The translations under genes were made by a program, and so were the position numbers. This document shows, piece after piece, positions 35,801 to 43,331 of a stretch of 64,000 nt of DNA. The notes under the pieces were generated by a model. It was not told the DNA's origin. It saw only the letters and a list, made by a program, of their open reading frames with translations, and searched no databases. How positions within the stretch are numbered: position 1 is the stretch's first letter; each line of letters opens with the position of its first letter. The DNA is from JAEINY01 sp942490535 (lineage in GTDB: Bacteria; Bacteroidota; Bacteroidia; Bacteroidales; Marinilabiliaceae), in the NCBI GenBank assembly GCA_942490535.1, contig CALNXQ010000002.1, forward strand, positions 992,001 through 1,056,000. The letters run 5' to 3'.

Positions 35801-35958
35801 AAAACAACAGCAGCGCCGGTGTTACCTACAATGGTACCTACAAAACCGTTATTTTGGGTTTTCCATTTGAAACCATCCTCCATCCCCAGGAACGCCTTCA
35901 ATTGATGCAATCCATATTGAGTTTTTTTAATACTAAAGCAGACGATAAATCACATTGA
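32896..35958 (+). CDS. Amidase_3-like N-acetylmuramoyl-L-alanine amidase with golvesin-type insert
   Basis: ATG 32896 is chosen over TTG 32821 because it starts a clean signal peptide (MTQRLANKRIQVTVLGALLM...ASYGQ) and the promoter lies upstream of it; 1020 aa. The N-terminal catalytic region contains LWHSHGWYYE, LPRERDTQ, later LAFAFHTDAG and a MLLELLSHQN...LDPRFRFDVSRAI segment that fits the Glu of Amidase_3 zinc amidases. A golvesin-like beta-domain is inserted (NYAVYISYQQHPENSANVTY to about DALRLGGGRG), and a fibronectin-III-like plus unknown C-terminal domain follows. Relatives are also labelled xanthan-lyase-like. It probably acts in the periplasm on muropeptides. GT2 follows after 1 bp. 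Confidence 0.8.
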   Translation: MTQRLANKRIQVTVLGALLMVTTLASYGQRHEKLTGKAQKNLTKWENIFPEWNHLGAIQIDSIAVHDQTRIVELYFSKPLSYMPVRAASVEDLKASLKASLKRKFKDYTLRLFTDTHAYDQLIPNYYRHTADISHDRIGTTSPQPAFIRKDSDFVPSHGLSHNCIALWHSHGWYYESKLDRWEWQRARLYGTVEDLSPMAYVLPYIVPMLENAGATVFLPRERDTQINEVIVDADGSTLHSEFILQVDTSLPLKEDGFALQDTLFPGDNPFTAGTSLLIKQPGTDESATYLPDVPEKGNYAVYISYQQHPENSANVTYTVQHTGGNTAFTVNQTMGGGTWIYLGTFQFDAGKNPDTGSIQVSADGQFSLDALRLGGGRGHVARRPANEVIPNQWSLKNGQTTEVKGEKTDPDAFSWKTSGTPRYMEAARYWLQYAGMPDTLIFNLNQEKNDYNDDYQSRGEWVNYLMGAPNGPTKDRSAAGLNIPIDLAFAFHTDAGITPNDSIIGTLGIYSSVRDKGRFPNGPSKLSSRDLTDLIQTQVVDDIRTLYNPQWTRRGMWNKEYSEAWRPNVPTMLLELLSHQNLADVRLGLDPRFRFDVSRAIYKGMLKFQAFQEGRAYTVQPLPVDHMAIQPMGENQFELSWQSVADPLEPSATPTQYRVYKRIGDNGFDNGILVNTNSYRFTVNEWDQLLSFKVGAINEGGESLSGEILSLGVAADSPSTVLIVNAFDRISGPAFIDNNGFAGVAWWDDQGVPDKAAIGQVGQQYDFDRQSPWLDDDSPGWGASYGNMEGKIIPGNTFDFTYTHGEAILKAGYSFVSVSDEVFNSKSFDATRYPVVDVILGEEKTTPHHKHPSQVDFQIYTAPFMEKIQSLTQAGTHILMTGAYAGSDFKLQNDTLAEKFANEVLHFKWRTNHAVKTGEITSTDYAAPYFSGGFSFNTGYDPAIYTVEAPDAIEPAGKGAITAWRYNENNSSAGVTYNGTYKTVILGFPFETILHPQERLQLMQSILSFFNTKADDKSH

Positions 35959-35959
35959 T

Positions 35960-37429
35960 ATGAGTAAACAGGTGACTTGCATACTACCTTATGCAGAAAT
36001 AGAAGAGTTACGTCCAACACTGGAGACGTTTAAAACATCAGGTTCCGTGGCGAAGCTAATCGTTGTCGCACCGCAAGCTGTGACCGTGGAAGGCGCTGCT
36101 GTTGTGGTGACCGAAGCCGGCCTAACAGCTACCGGAACCTGGAAACAACTAATCGGTCAAATCGACACCGCCTATACAGTGGTGTATACTAAATCGATGA
36201 CCCTGCAACTGGGGCCTCATGCCCTGGAGCGTTTAATGCGTACCTGTGAGGATGCCGGTGCCGGCATGGTGTATGCCGACTACTATGAGCAAAAAGAGGG
36301 TAAGCTGACGCCTCATCCGGTCATTGAATACCAGGCAGGCAGTTTGCGCGATGATTTCAATTTCGGATCACTGTTGCTTTATAAAACAGCGGTGTTGAAA
36401 GAAGCGGTGGAAAGCATGGTCGCCGATTACAAATTCGCCGCCTTGTATGATTTACGTTTGCGCGCCTCGCAAAACAACGAGTTGATGCATTTGCCCGAAT
36501 TGCTGTATACTGAAGTGGAGCTGGATACCCGTCAATCGGGTGAGAAAATCTTCGACTATGTGGATCCCCGTAACCGCGATCGTCAAATTGAAATGGAACA
36601 AGCCTGCACCGCTCACCTGAAACAAGTGGGCGCTTATCTGACCCCTCAGTTCCGTCCCATTGAATTTTCAGAAGGTAATTTCCCGGTGGAAGCATCCGTT
36701 ATTATCCCCGTGCGTAACCGCGAAAAAACGGTGGCCGATGCCATTGAGTCGGTGCTGAAGCAAAAAACAAGCTTCGCTTTCAACCTCATCATCGTGGATA
36801 ACCATTCCACCGACCGCACTTCGGAAATTATTCGCTCCTTTGCCCATGATTCGCGAGTCATACACGTCCTTCCACAACGCAATGACCTGGGTATCGGTGG
36901 TTGCTGGAATGAAGGCGTGGCTCATGCCCAATGTGGAAAATTTGCCATCCAGCTCGACAGCGATGATTTGTACATTGATGAGACGGTAATTGAACGGGTG
37001 GTTAAAGCCTTCTACGATCAAAATTGTGCCATGGTAGTGGGCAGTTACCAGATGGTGAATTTCAAGCTGGAAGAGATTCCTCCCGGCCTGATCGACCACA
37101 AAGAGTGGACCCCCGATAACGGCCGTAACAACGCCTTACGCATCAACGGACTGGGGGCTCCACGTGCCTTCTACACGCCGGTATTGCGCGATGTTAAAGT
37201 TCCCAACACCAGTTATGGTGAGGATTATGCCCTGGGTATCAACATCAGTCGTCACTACCAGATTGGCCGCATCTACGATCCCTTGTACCTGTGTCGCCGT
37301 TGGGACGATAATTCCGACGCGTCCCTGGACATCAACAAGATGAATGCCCACAATTTCTATAAGGATAAAATCAGAACACTGGAGTTCAAGGCCCGCCAGC
37401 AATATGTGGCCATGGGGCAACCGGTTTAA
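35960..37429 (+). CDS. Family 2 glycosyltransferase with tandem-like N-terminal half
   Basis: A 489-aa cytosolic protein. The C-terminal half is a GT-A fold: ASVIIPVRNREKTVADAI at 245-262, IIVDNHSTDRT and the metal-binding DSDD at 333-336, then YGEDYALG. The N-terminal half (1-235) looks like a degenerate second GT2 domain (GMVYADYYEQ, DDFNFGSLLLYK) without a clear DxD. ATG 35960 follows the amidase stop by one base. Donor and acceptor are unknown. A glycosyltransferase inside a recycling operon is unusual and suggests a nucleotide-sugar or glycan step coupled to the next gene. Confidence 0.85.
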   Translation: MSKQVTCILPYAEIEELRPTLETFKTSGSVAKLIVVAPQAVTVEGAAVVVTEAGLTATGTWKQLIGQIDTAYTVVYTKSMTLQLGPHALERLMRTCEDAGAGMVYADYYEQKEGKLTPHPVIEYQAGSLRDDFNFGSLLLYKTAVLKEAVESMVADYKFAALYDLRLRASQNNELMHLPELLYTEVELDTRQSGEKIFDYVDPRNRDRQIEMEQACTAHLKQVGAYLTPQFRPIEFSEGNFPVEASVIIPVRNREKTVADAIESVLKQKTSFAFNLIIVDNHSTDRTSEIIRSFAHDSRVIHVLPQRNDLGIGGCWNEGVAHAQCGKFAIQLDSDDLYIDETVIERVVKAFYDQNCAMVVGSYQMVNFKLEEIPPGLIDHKEWTPDNGRNNALRINGLGAPRAFYTPVLRDVKVPNTSYGEDYALGINISRHYQIGRIYDPLYLCRRWDDNSDASLDINKMNAHNFYKDKIRTLEFKARQQYVAMGQPV

Positions 37430-37432
37430 AAG

Positions 37433-37535
37433 TATGCTTCTAGCCTCTAGCCGCTAGCTGTTAGCTCCTGGCTTCTAGCCGCTAGTAGCTAATGGCTAAT
37501 GGCTAATGGCTAGCGGCTAACAGCTAGTAGCTTCA
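37433..37535. repeat. CTAGC/GCTAA short-motif repeat
   Basis: Dense copies of CTAGCCGCTAGC, GCTAATG and AGCTAACAGCTAG in direct and inverted order between the GT2 and DUF4922 genes. A shorter stretch of the same kind is at 38486-38523, before the GNAT gene. They could fold in the polycistronic RNA. Confidence 0.75.
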
Positions 37536-37548
37536 AAAAACAAAAAAC

Positions 37549-38487
37549 ATGAACTTTTCTTCTAAAACCAGAATACTAATCGCTGAACAGACCTGGGACT
37601 GGGATCTGGCGGCAGCGAATTATAAAGGACTGGAACGCGTCAAATCAAAGACGGTGGAGCTTCCCGGTGGCAGTAGCATTGTGGTGCAGTTCAACCCGGA
37701 GCGCATTCGCTCCTCGGCCGCCAAGGTAGATGCCAAATCCATTCAGGAACGCCCCTGCTTTCTTTGTGAGAAAAACAGGCCGGCACAACAAGTGGGGTTG
37801 GCTTTTGGGGATGCTTACACCGTTTTGATCAACCCCTTCCCCATCTTCCCGGAGCATTTGACCATTCCGCGCGATCATACCGACCAGTTGATTGCCCCTC
37901 ATTTCACGGACATGGTGGAGCTGGCCCGGGCATTGGACGATTTCACCATCTTCTATAACGGGCCCAAATGTGGTGCTTCGGCACCTGACCATTTCCATTT
38001 TCAGGCAGGGATCAAGAATTTTATGCCCATCGAAGCCGATTACCGATCCGGCAAATACACACAGGCTGCTGGCGAAGTAAATGGCGTCAAACTGGAAAAA
38101 TGGCACCATTACAACCGCGGCGTGCTGTCACTGGTCAGTGCTGACGGGGGGGCCCTGGCGGAGCTGTTCAATACCGTATACAACCTATTAGCCGCCTCAC
38201 AGCCCGATGAAGCGGAACCCATGCTCAACCTGCTGGTCTATTTTGAAAACGGCCAATGGATCCTGCATCTGTTTCCGCGCATCCTCCACCGCCCTGCTTG
38301 CTATTTTGCCGAAGGAGCAGCACAACTGCTCATCAGTCCTGCTTCGGTAGATATGGGTGGGGTGTTTATTACGCCGCGCGAAGACGATTTTAACAAGATC
38401 ACCGGTGCCGATGTGGCGGATATCCTGAATCAGGTATGTATGAGCGAGCAGGAGGTGATGAAATTAGTAAAAGCTATTAACTGCTAG
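37549..38487 (+). CDS. DUF4922 HIT-like protein
   Basis: A 312-aa soluble protein resembling the GalT / Ap4A-phosphorylase branch of the HIT superfamily: Cys70-x2-Cys73 (RPCFLCEKNRP), LINPFPIFPEHLTI and the HxHxQ motif HFHFQ at 148-152 within GASAPDHFHFQAG. These features support a nucleotidyl-transfer or phosphorolysis reaction through a His-nucleotide intermediate. The substrate is unknown. In Bacteroidota DUF4922 recurs next to GT2, SpoIID and AmpG-like genes (from memory), so a nucleotide sugar derived from cell-wall salvage is possible but inferred. Confidence 0.82.
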   Translation: MNFSSKTRILIAEQTWDWDLAAANYKGLERVKSKTVELPGGSSIVVQFNPERIRSSAAKVDAKSIQERPCFLCEKNRPAQQVGLAFGDAYTVLINPFPIFPEHLTIPRDHTDQLIAPHFTDMVELARALDDFTIFYNGPKCGASAPDHFHFQAGIKNFMPIEADYRSGKYTQAAGEVNGVKLEKWHHYNRGVLSLVSADGGALAELFNTVYNLLAASQPDEAEPMLNLLVYFENGQWILHLFPRILHRPACYFAEGAAQLLISPASVDMGGVFITPREDDFNKITGADVADILNQVCMSEQEVMKLVKAINC

Positions 38488-38533
38488 CTTCACGCTACTG
38501 GCGGCTAATAGCTAACAGCTAAAAAATAACACT

Positions 38534-39445
38534 ATGCACTACCCCATTACCCCATACCAACCTGCCGATCTGGAAGTCCTGTGCGGCTTCCTGAACCGCT
38601 CCTGGGAATACGATGCCATCTCCCCGGAATTACTGGAGGAGAAACTGACCGGTGATCCCACTTGGATGCCGGAAGCGACATTTATTTGCCGCGACCAGGA
38701 CCGCATCATTGGTTTCCTGCAAGGCGTGATGCGCGATATCCGGGGCACCCGCTATGGCTACATCAAATTGATGAGTGTTTGTCCCAGTTACCGCCGGCAA
38801 GGCATTGCCACGGCGCTATATGAACAACTCGAAGCCGTGTTTAAAACCCACCAGGTGGAGGTGGTGCGCATCTATGATGTGCCGCTCAACTACTGGATGC
38901 CCGGCATTGATCCCCGCTATACCCCCGCCTTGTGCTGGGCCCTGCGAAAAGGTTTCAAACGGTTTGGCGACACGTCTAACCTGTTGGTAGATCTCTCGAA
39001 AGAAGATTGGGAGACCGCCGCCAGCGAAGAAAATCTAAGCCGGGAAGGCATTGAAGTACGGCGCGCTCATCCCCATGAGAAGCAGGCTGTCCTGGATTTT
39101 ATTCAGGACGATTGGGCGCTGTGGAGCCACGAAGTAGAGATGGCCTTTCAGGATGCCCTCCCCTCCCTCCACATTGCGCTGATGAAAGGTGAAGTGAAAG
39201 CGTTCTCCGCCCACAATGCCAATAACAAAGGAACCGGCTGGTTTGGTCCCATGGGGACGCATCCCGATTTACGCGGCAAAGGCATGGGGGCCATCCTGCT
39301 GAAACGCTGCCTGAAGGACATGAAGGTAATGGGCCTGTTACATTCGGTCATTCCCTGGGTGGGGCCCATCGATTTTTATGCCTGGCATGCCGGCGCAGTG
39401 GTAGACCGGGTCTTTTGGCGATTTGAAAAAAGACTGACATCCTGA
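38534..39445 (+). CDS. GNAT-family N-acetyltransferase, two-domain
   Basis: A 303-aa cytosolic protein with two GNAT folds. The first (1-150) has the acetyl-CoA loop SVCPSYRRQGIATALYEQL; the second (about 165-300) has GTHPDLRGKGMGAILLKRCL. Acceptor is unknown; amino sugars, peptides or amino acids released from muropeptides are candidates from context only. It sits between DUF4922 and the SpoIID-type gene in the same operon. Confidence 0.88.
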   Translation: MHYPITPYQPADLEVLCGFLNRSWEYDAISPELLEEKLTGDPTWMPEATFICRDQDRIIGFLQGVMRDIRGTRYGYIKLMSVCPSYRRQGIATALYEQLEAVFKTHQVEVVRIYDVPLNYWMPGIDPRYTPALCWALRKGFKRFGDTSNLLVDLSKEDWETAASEENLSREGIEVRRAHPHEKQAVLDFIQDDWALWSHEVEMAFQDALPSLHIALMKGEVKAFSAHNANNKGTGWFGPMGTHPDLRGKGMGAILLKRCLKDMKVMGLLHSVIPWVGPIDFYAWHAGAVVDRVFWRFEKRLTS

Positions 39446-39448
39446 TTT

Positions 39449-39763
39449 ATGAATGTTGGAGAAACAAGCATAAGCTCAACAAAGGTACTTCCTGGTTTCA
39501 GGGAAACAGTGTTACAATCAAAAACACCTCCTCCTTTGCGTATAGAGGTATTGTTACAACTTATAGAGAGATCGTTTTACCTCATAGAAACACCCTCACA
39601 GAGCATAACGACTCCTCCATTGTTTGTGGAAGTATCGCCACAGTTTGCGAAAGAGCTATTTTGCTTTGCGGAGATAGCTCCGCAAGATAAAACAACTCCT
39701 CCATTGCTTGTAGAGGTTCCGCCTTGGCCTGAGGAGAAGCCATTTTTCACAACGACAAGCTGA
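39449..39763 (+). CDS. Doubtful repeat-derived frame (104 codons)
   Basis: An open frame with internal repetition: TPPLFVEVSPQFAKELFCFAE is followed by a similar TTPPLLVEVPPWPEE unit. DNA shows repeated ACTCCTCCATTG and self-complementary pieces such as TGCGGAGATAGCTCCGCA. It starts 3 bp after the GNAT stop. The composition (Pro, Thr, Glu) and repeat structure suggest an intergenic repeat that is open by chance. A real short Pro-rich protein cannot be excluded. Confidence 0.25.
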   Translation: MNVGETSISSTKVLPGFRETVLQSKTPPPLRIEVLLQLIERSFYLIETPSQSITTPPLFVEVSPQFAKELFCFAEIAPQDKTTPPLLVEVPPWPEEKPFFTTTS

Positions 39764-39801
39764 CAGAATTAAAATAACATACCAAATTAGAATCAGATAC
39801 C

Positions 39802-41136
39802 ATGAACAACATACCCGTCATACAAGTAGGCATCCAATTCAAGCCATCCATCGAATTTACCCTGGTTGGTACGTATCAAACCGAAACGGGCGAAAAACTA
39901 ACCGGCCCATGGAAGGCTGAAATGACCCAGGGCGCTTTGAAGCTGCAAAACGCATCCCAGGTACTGGAACTGCCGTCGGGCACCACTCTGTTCCCCGAAA
40001 ACAGTGAAACCTGTCAATTCACCTTACACAAAGTCACCATTGGGATTAATTTCCATTGGGAGCGCGATGAAGACCAGGTGTTCAAAGGCGGTCTGAAGCT
40101 GCTCATTGAAGACCGCAAAATTACCGCCATCAATATTCTGCCGGTGGAAGAGTACCTGATGAGTGTGATCTCCTCCGAAATGAGTGCCACCTCATCACCG
40201 GAGTTGCTAAAAGCCCACGCGGTCATTTCGCGCAGTTGGCTGCTGGCCCAGATCGAGAAAAATAAAGCCTTGCAGGAAGAGCCGGCGACTTACCAATCGC
40301 TCCATGAAACCGAAACGGAGCGCATCAAATGGTACGACCGTGAAGATCACGCCAATTTTGATGTGTGTGCCGATGACCACTGTCAGCGTTATCAGGGCAT
40401 CACCCGGGCCAACACCCCGATGGTGGTGCAGGCAGTGAAAGAAACCTGGGGCGAGGTGTTAACCTATGGGGAGGCCATTTGCGATGCCCGCTTCTCCAAA
40501 TGTTGCGGCGGCATGGTGGAAGTTTTCGAGAATGTGTGGGAACCGGTGAACCATCCCTACCTGCAAAAAGTAGTGGATAACGATCAGCATCCGGAAGGAT
40601 ACCGCCTGGATTTGCAACAGGAACCAAGTGCTGAACGATGGATCCTGGGCGAACCTGATGCCTTTTGCAACACCAACAATAAAGAAGTACTCAGCCAGGT
40701 GTTGAATGATTACGATCAGGAAACCAATGATTTTTACCGCTGGGAAGTGACCTATGAACAGCACCAGCTGAGCGAACTGGTCAAATCACGCACCGGCATT
40801 GATTTTGGCACCATCCAAGAGTTAATCCCGGTGGAGAGAGGTGACTCCAGCCGCCTGATCAAACTCAAAATTGTGGGCGACAAACGCACGGTGACCATCG
40901 GTAAAGAGCTGGAGATCCGCAAAGCCCTGTCGCCATCTCACCTGTACAGCTCAGCCTTTGTAGTGGCCAAATTGAAAACCGATGATCGCATCACCTTTAC
41001 CCTGCATGGCGCAGGCTGGGGCCATGGCGTAGGCTTGTGCCAGATTGGGGCGGCCGTAATGGGTGCTAAAGGATACGCCTACGACGCCATTTTGATGCAC
41101 TATTTCAAAGGAGCATCGTTGGAAAAGAGATACTGA
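39802..41136 (+). CDS. SpoIID/LytB-domain protein without signal peptide
   Basis: A 444-aa protein of the SpoIID family, whose founding member is a lytic transglycosylase acting on denuded glycan strands. Family features: NILPVEEYLMSVISSEMSAT at 111-130, KAHAVISRSW, a Cys/His-containing insert (CADDHCQRYQG) and the C-terminal GAGWGHGVGLCQIGAAVMG with YFKGASL. The N-terminus (MNNIPVIQVGIQFKPSIEF) has no signal sequence or membrane helix, so a cytosolic place is predicted, unlike classic SpoIID. A role on imported muropeptides brought in by the neighbouring AmpG-like permease is a reasonable inference. Confidence 0.88.
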   Translation: MNNIPVIQVGIQFKPSIEFTLVGTYQTETGEKLTGPWKAEMTQGALKLQNASQVLELPSGTTLFPENSETCQFTLHKVTIGINFHWERDEDQVFKGGLKLLIEDRKITAINILPVEEYLMSVISSEMSATSSPELLKAHAVISRSWLLAQIEKNKALQEEPATYQSLHETETERIKWYDREDHANFDVCADDHCQRYQGITRANTPMVVQAVKETWGEVLTYGEAICDARFSKCCGGMVEVFENVWEPVNHPYLQKVVDNDQHPEGYRLDLQQEPSAERWILGEPDAFCNTNNKEVLSQVLNDYDQETNDFYRWEVTYEQHQLSELVKSRTGIDFGTIQELIPVERGDSSRLIKLKIVGDKRTVTIGKELEIRKALSPSHLYSSAFVVAKLKTDDRITFTLHGAGWGHGVGLCQIGAAVMGAKGYAYDAILMHYFKGASLEKRY

Positions 41137-41422
41137 AAAAAGGGAGAAGTGAAAAGAAGTGAGTAGAAAAATAACGTTGATGACCGGTAAAATTCTATTT
41201 CGATCAATAATTAATTACCTACGGTAAATTCCTCCTGGCGGATTAAATGGGGTAGAATGGTATATTGTGCACTGAATAAATTCCCCGTCAGGGATATAGA
41301 ATTATTTACCGGGGATTAGTGAATATGAAATGAGCTTTATCAACATTTCAATTGCTATTACAGTTAAATCAATACATTCCCTCTTAAAAAGAATATAAAC
41401 TCAGAAAAATTTACACTAAAAT
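41137..41422. other. Intergenic region upstream of the AmpG-like gene
   Basis: No gene. A weak inverted pair TCCCCG / CGGGGA lies at 41282-41287 and 41310-41315. No convincing TAnnTTTG promoter is seen, so read-through from upstream is possible. Confidence 0.4.
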
Positions 41423-43261
41423 ATGAAGCAAGGGAAAGCAACGTCACCGTGGGCCTGGGTCCCATCACTCTATTTTGCCGAAGGGATCCCCTATGTAATA
41501 GTTATGACCGTATCGGTGATCATGTATAAACGACTGGGCATCTCCAATGCCGATATCGCCCTCTACACCAGCTGGCTTTATCTGCCCTGGGTCATCAAAC
41601 CCTTCTGGAGCCCGGTGGTGGACCTGTTAAAAACCAAACGCTGGTGGATCATCATCATGCAGCTCATCATTGGTGCCGGTCTGGCCGGCGTAGCCCTCAC
41701 CATCCCCGTCCCCGGTTTTTTCCAATACACCCTGGCTTTCTTCTGGCTGCTGGCCTTTAGTTCAGCTACTCATGATATTGCCGCCGACGGGTTTTACATG
41801 CTGGGACTCGACGAGCATAAACAAGCCTATTTCATCGGGATTCGCAGTACGTTTTACCGTCTCTCCATGATCACAGGTCAGGGCTTACTCATCATCCTGG
41901 CCGGTTTTATTGAGTCGTCCACCGGTCTGGAACCGGTTCAGTTTTCCATCACTACACAAACAACTACAACCGAGTGGCAGATCCCGGCAGAGACGGCGCC
42001 CCTTTCATCCATGGGAGAGACGCAACAGTTCATCGTCTCGGAATCTGATATCACCCTGGGCTTGAATAAACTTCAGAGCGAACAGGCCAGTGCCATCAAA
42101 GAATGGGCACACGCTGCCAACCTGGAAAATAACTTTGTAGCACCCGATAAAACATTAGAATTAAACCCCTCCTGGTGGCATCAAAACGTATCTGATCCCT
42201 TAAAAATAACATTGAAGGAGCTGTTTGGAGCTGATGATAAACAACTAAACACCGGGCAGATTCAAGGTAACCTCGCAGTAGTCGGCATTCGCTTAGCCAA
42301 GGCGCCTGAATCGGGTGAAACCGTGGTTCTTAATTTAGACCGCAAACGCGGCGATAAAGACTTAGCCATAGCCGTTGGTCAACGCCTCATGTTTACCGGC
42401 CAAAACTGGAATAAAGAAGCCTGGGTGGTGATTCAGGCCGATCCTAAACTCAATACAGCTACCTCGGCCACCTTCGAAGGCTTATCGGGAAACATCCCCT
42501 TTGCCTGGTCGGTCACCTTTTTTGTGTTGATGGGCTTGTTCGTCTGCTTCTTCATCTACCACCGCTTGGCATTGCCCCATCCGGCTTCGGACAAAGCAGT
42601 GGCCGAAAGTAAAAACATGCTCAAGGAATTCTGGAATACCTTCGTCTCTTTTTTCAAGAAAGAGAACCTGGGTGTCGCCATGATCTTCATCTTGGTATTC
42701 CGATTGGGTGAAAGTCAATTGGTAAAGCTGGCCTCTCCCTTTCTGCTGGATGCCCGTGAAGTGGGCGGCCTGGGATTAACTACCGGGGATGTGGGACTGA
42801 TCTATGGGACCATCGGCATCCTGTTTTTGACATTAGGCGGTCTGGTGGGTGGCTGGCTGGCCTCGCGCAACGGCTTAAAACATTGGATCTGGTGGATGAC
42901 ATTGGCCATCAACCTGCCCAACCTCACCTATGTGTACCTCTCTTACTTCACACCTGACAACATGTGGTTAATATCCGCCAGTGTGGCCGTGGAACAGTTT
43001 GGTTATGGATTTGGGTTTACCGCCTACATGCTTTACCTGATCTATTTCTCCGAAGGTAAAAGTAAAACCGCCCATTATGCCATCTGTACCGGTTTAATGG
43101 CCTTGGGGATGATGATCCCGGGCATGCTCTCCGGCTGGTTGCAGGAAATCATCGGCTATCAGAATTTCTTCATCTGGGTGATGATCTGTACCATCCCTAG
43201 TTTCCTGGTGATTCGTTTCATGAAGATTGATCCCACCTTTGGTATTAAAAAACAAGATTAA
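41423..43261 (+). CDS. ampG: AmpG-like MFS muropeptide permease with large insert
   Basis: A 612-aa inner-membrane transporter. The N-terminal PAT/AmpG signature is seen (LYFAEGIPYVIVMTVSVIMYK, then LYTSWLYLPWVIKPFWSP and FSSATHDIAADGFYM). After about five membrane helices a hydrophilic, beta-rich segment of about 195 residues (164-360) interrupts the fold; membrane helices resume at AWSVTFFVLMGLFVCFFIYH and continue to the C-terminus (QFGYGFGFTAYMLYLIYFSEG). AmpG imports anhydro-muropeptides. The insert, probably periplasmic, is absent from E. coli AmpG and may bind or process substrate. Context with murQ and SpoIID supports the muropeptide role. Confidence 0.87.
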   Translation: MKQGKATSPWAWVPSLYFAEGIPYVIVMTVSVIMYKRLGISNADIALYTSWLYLPWVIKPFWSPVVDLLKTKRWWIIIMQLIIGAGLAGVALTIPVPGFFQYTLAFFWLLAFSSATHDIAADGFYMLGLDEHKQAYFIGIRSTFYRLSMITGQGLLIILAGFIESSTGLEPVQFSITTQTTTTEWQIPAETAPLSSMGETQQFIVSESDITLGLNKLQSEQASAIKEWAHAANLENNFVAPDKTLELNPSWWHQNVSDPLKITLKELFGADDKQLNTGQIQGNLAVVGIRLAKAPESGETVVLNLDRKRGDKDLAIAVGQRLMFTGQNWNKEAWVVIQADPKLNTATSATFEGLSGNIPFAWSVTFFVLMGLFVCFFIYHRLALPHPASDKAVAESKNMLKEFWNTFVSFFKKENLGVAMIFILVFRLGESQLVKLASPFLLDAREVGGLGLTTGDVGLIYGTIGILFLTLGGLVGGWLASRNGLKHWIWWMTLAINLPNLTYVYLSYFTPDNMWLISASVAVEQFGYGFGFTAYMLYLIYFSEGKSKTAHYAICTGLMALGMMIPGMLSGWLQEIIGYQNFFIWVMICTIPSFLVIRFMKIDPTFGIKKQD

Positions 43262-43276
43262 CCCTGAAAATTCCTT

Positions 43277-43318
43277 CATCGGATGAATAAAGACACTGAG
43301 GACTTTATTCATCCGATG
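43277..43318 (+). other. Intercistronic 16-bp hairpin
   Basis: CATCGGATGAATAAAG (43277-43292) and CTTTATTCATCCGATG (43303-43318) pair perfectly with a 10-nt loop between ampG and the next gene; the following ATG is 13 bp away and no T-run follows. It may stabilise or attenuate the transcript. Confidence 0.75.
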
Positions 43319-43331
43319 CAATTACACCAAT

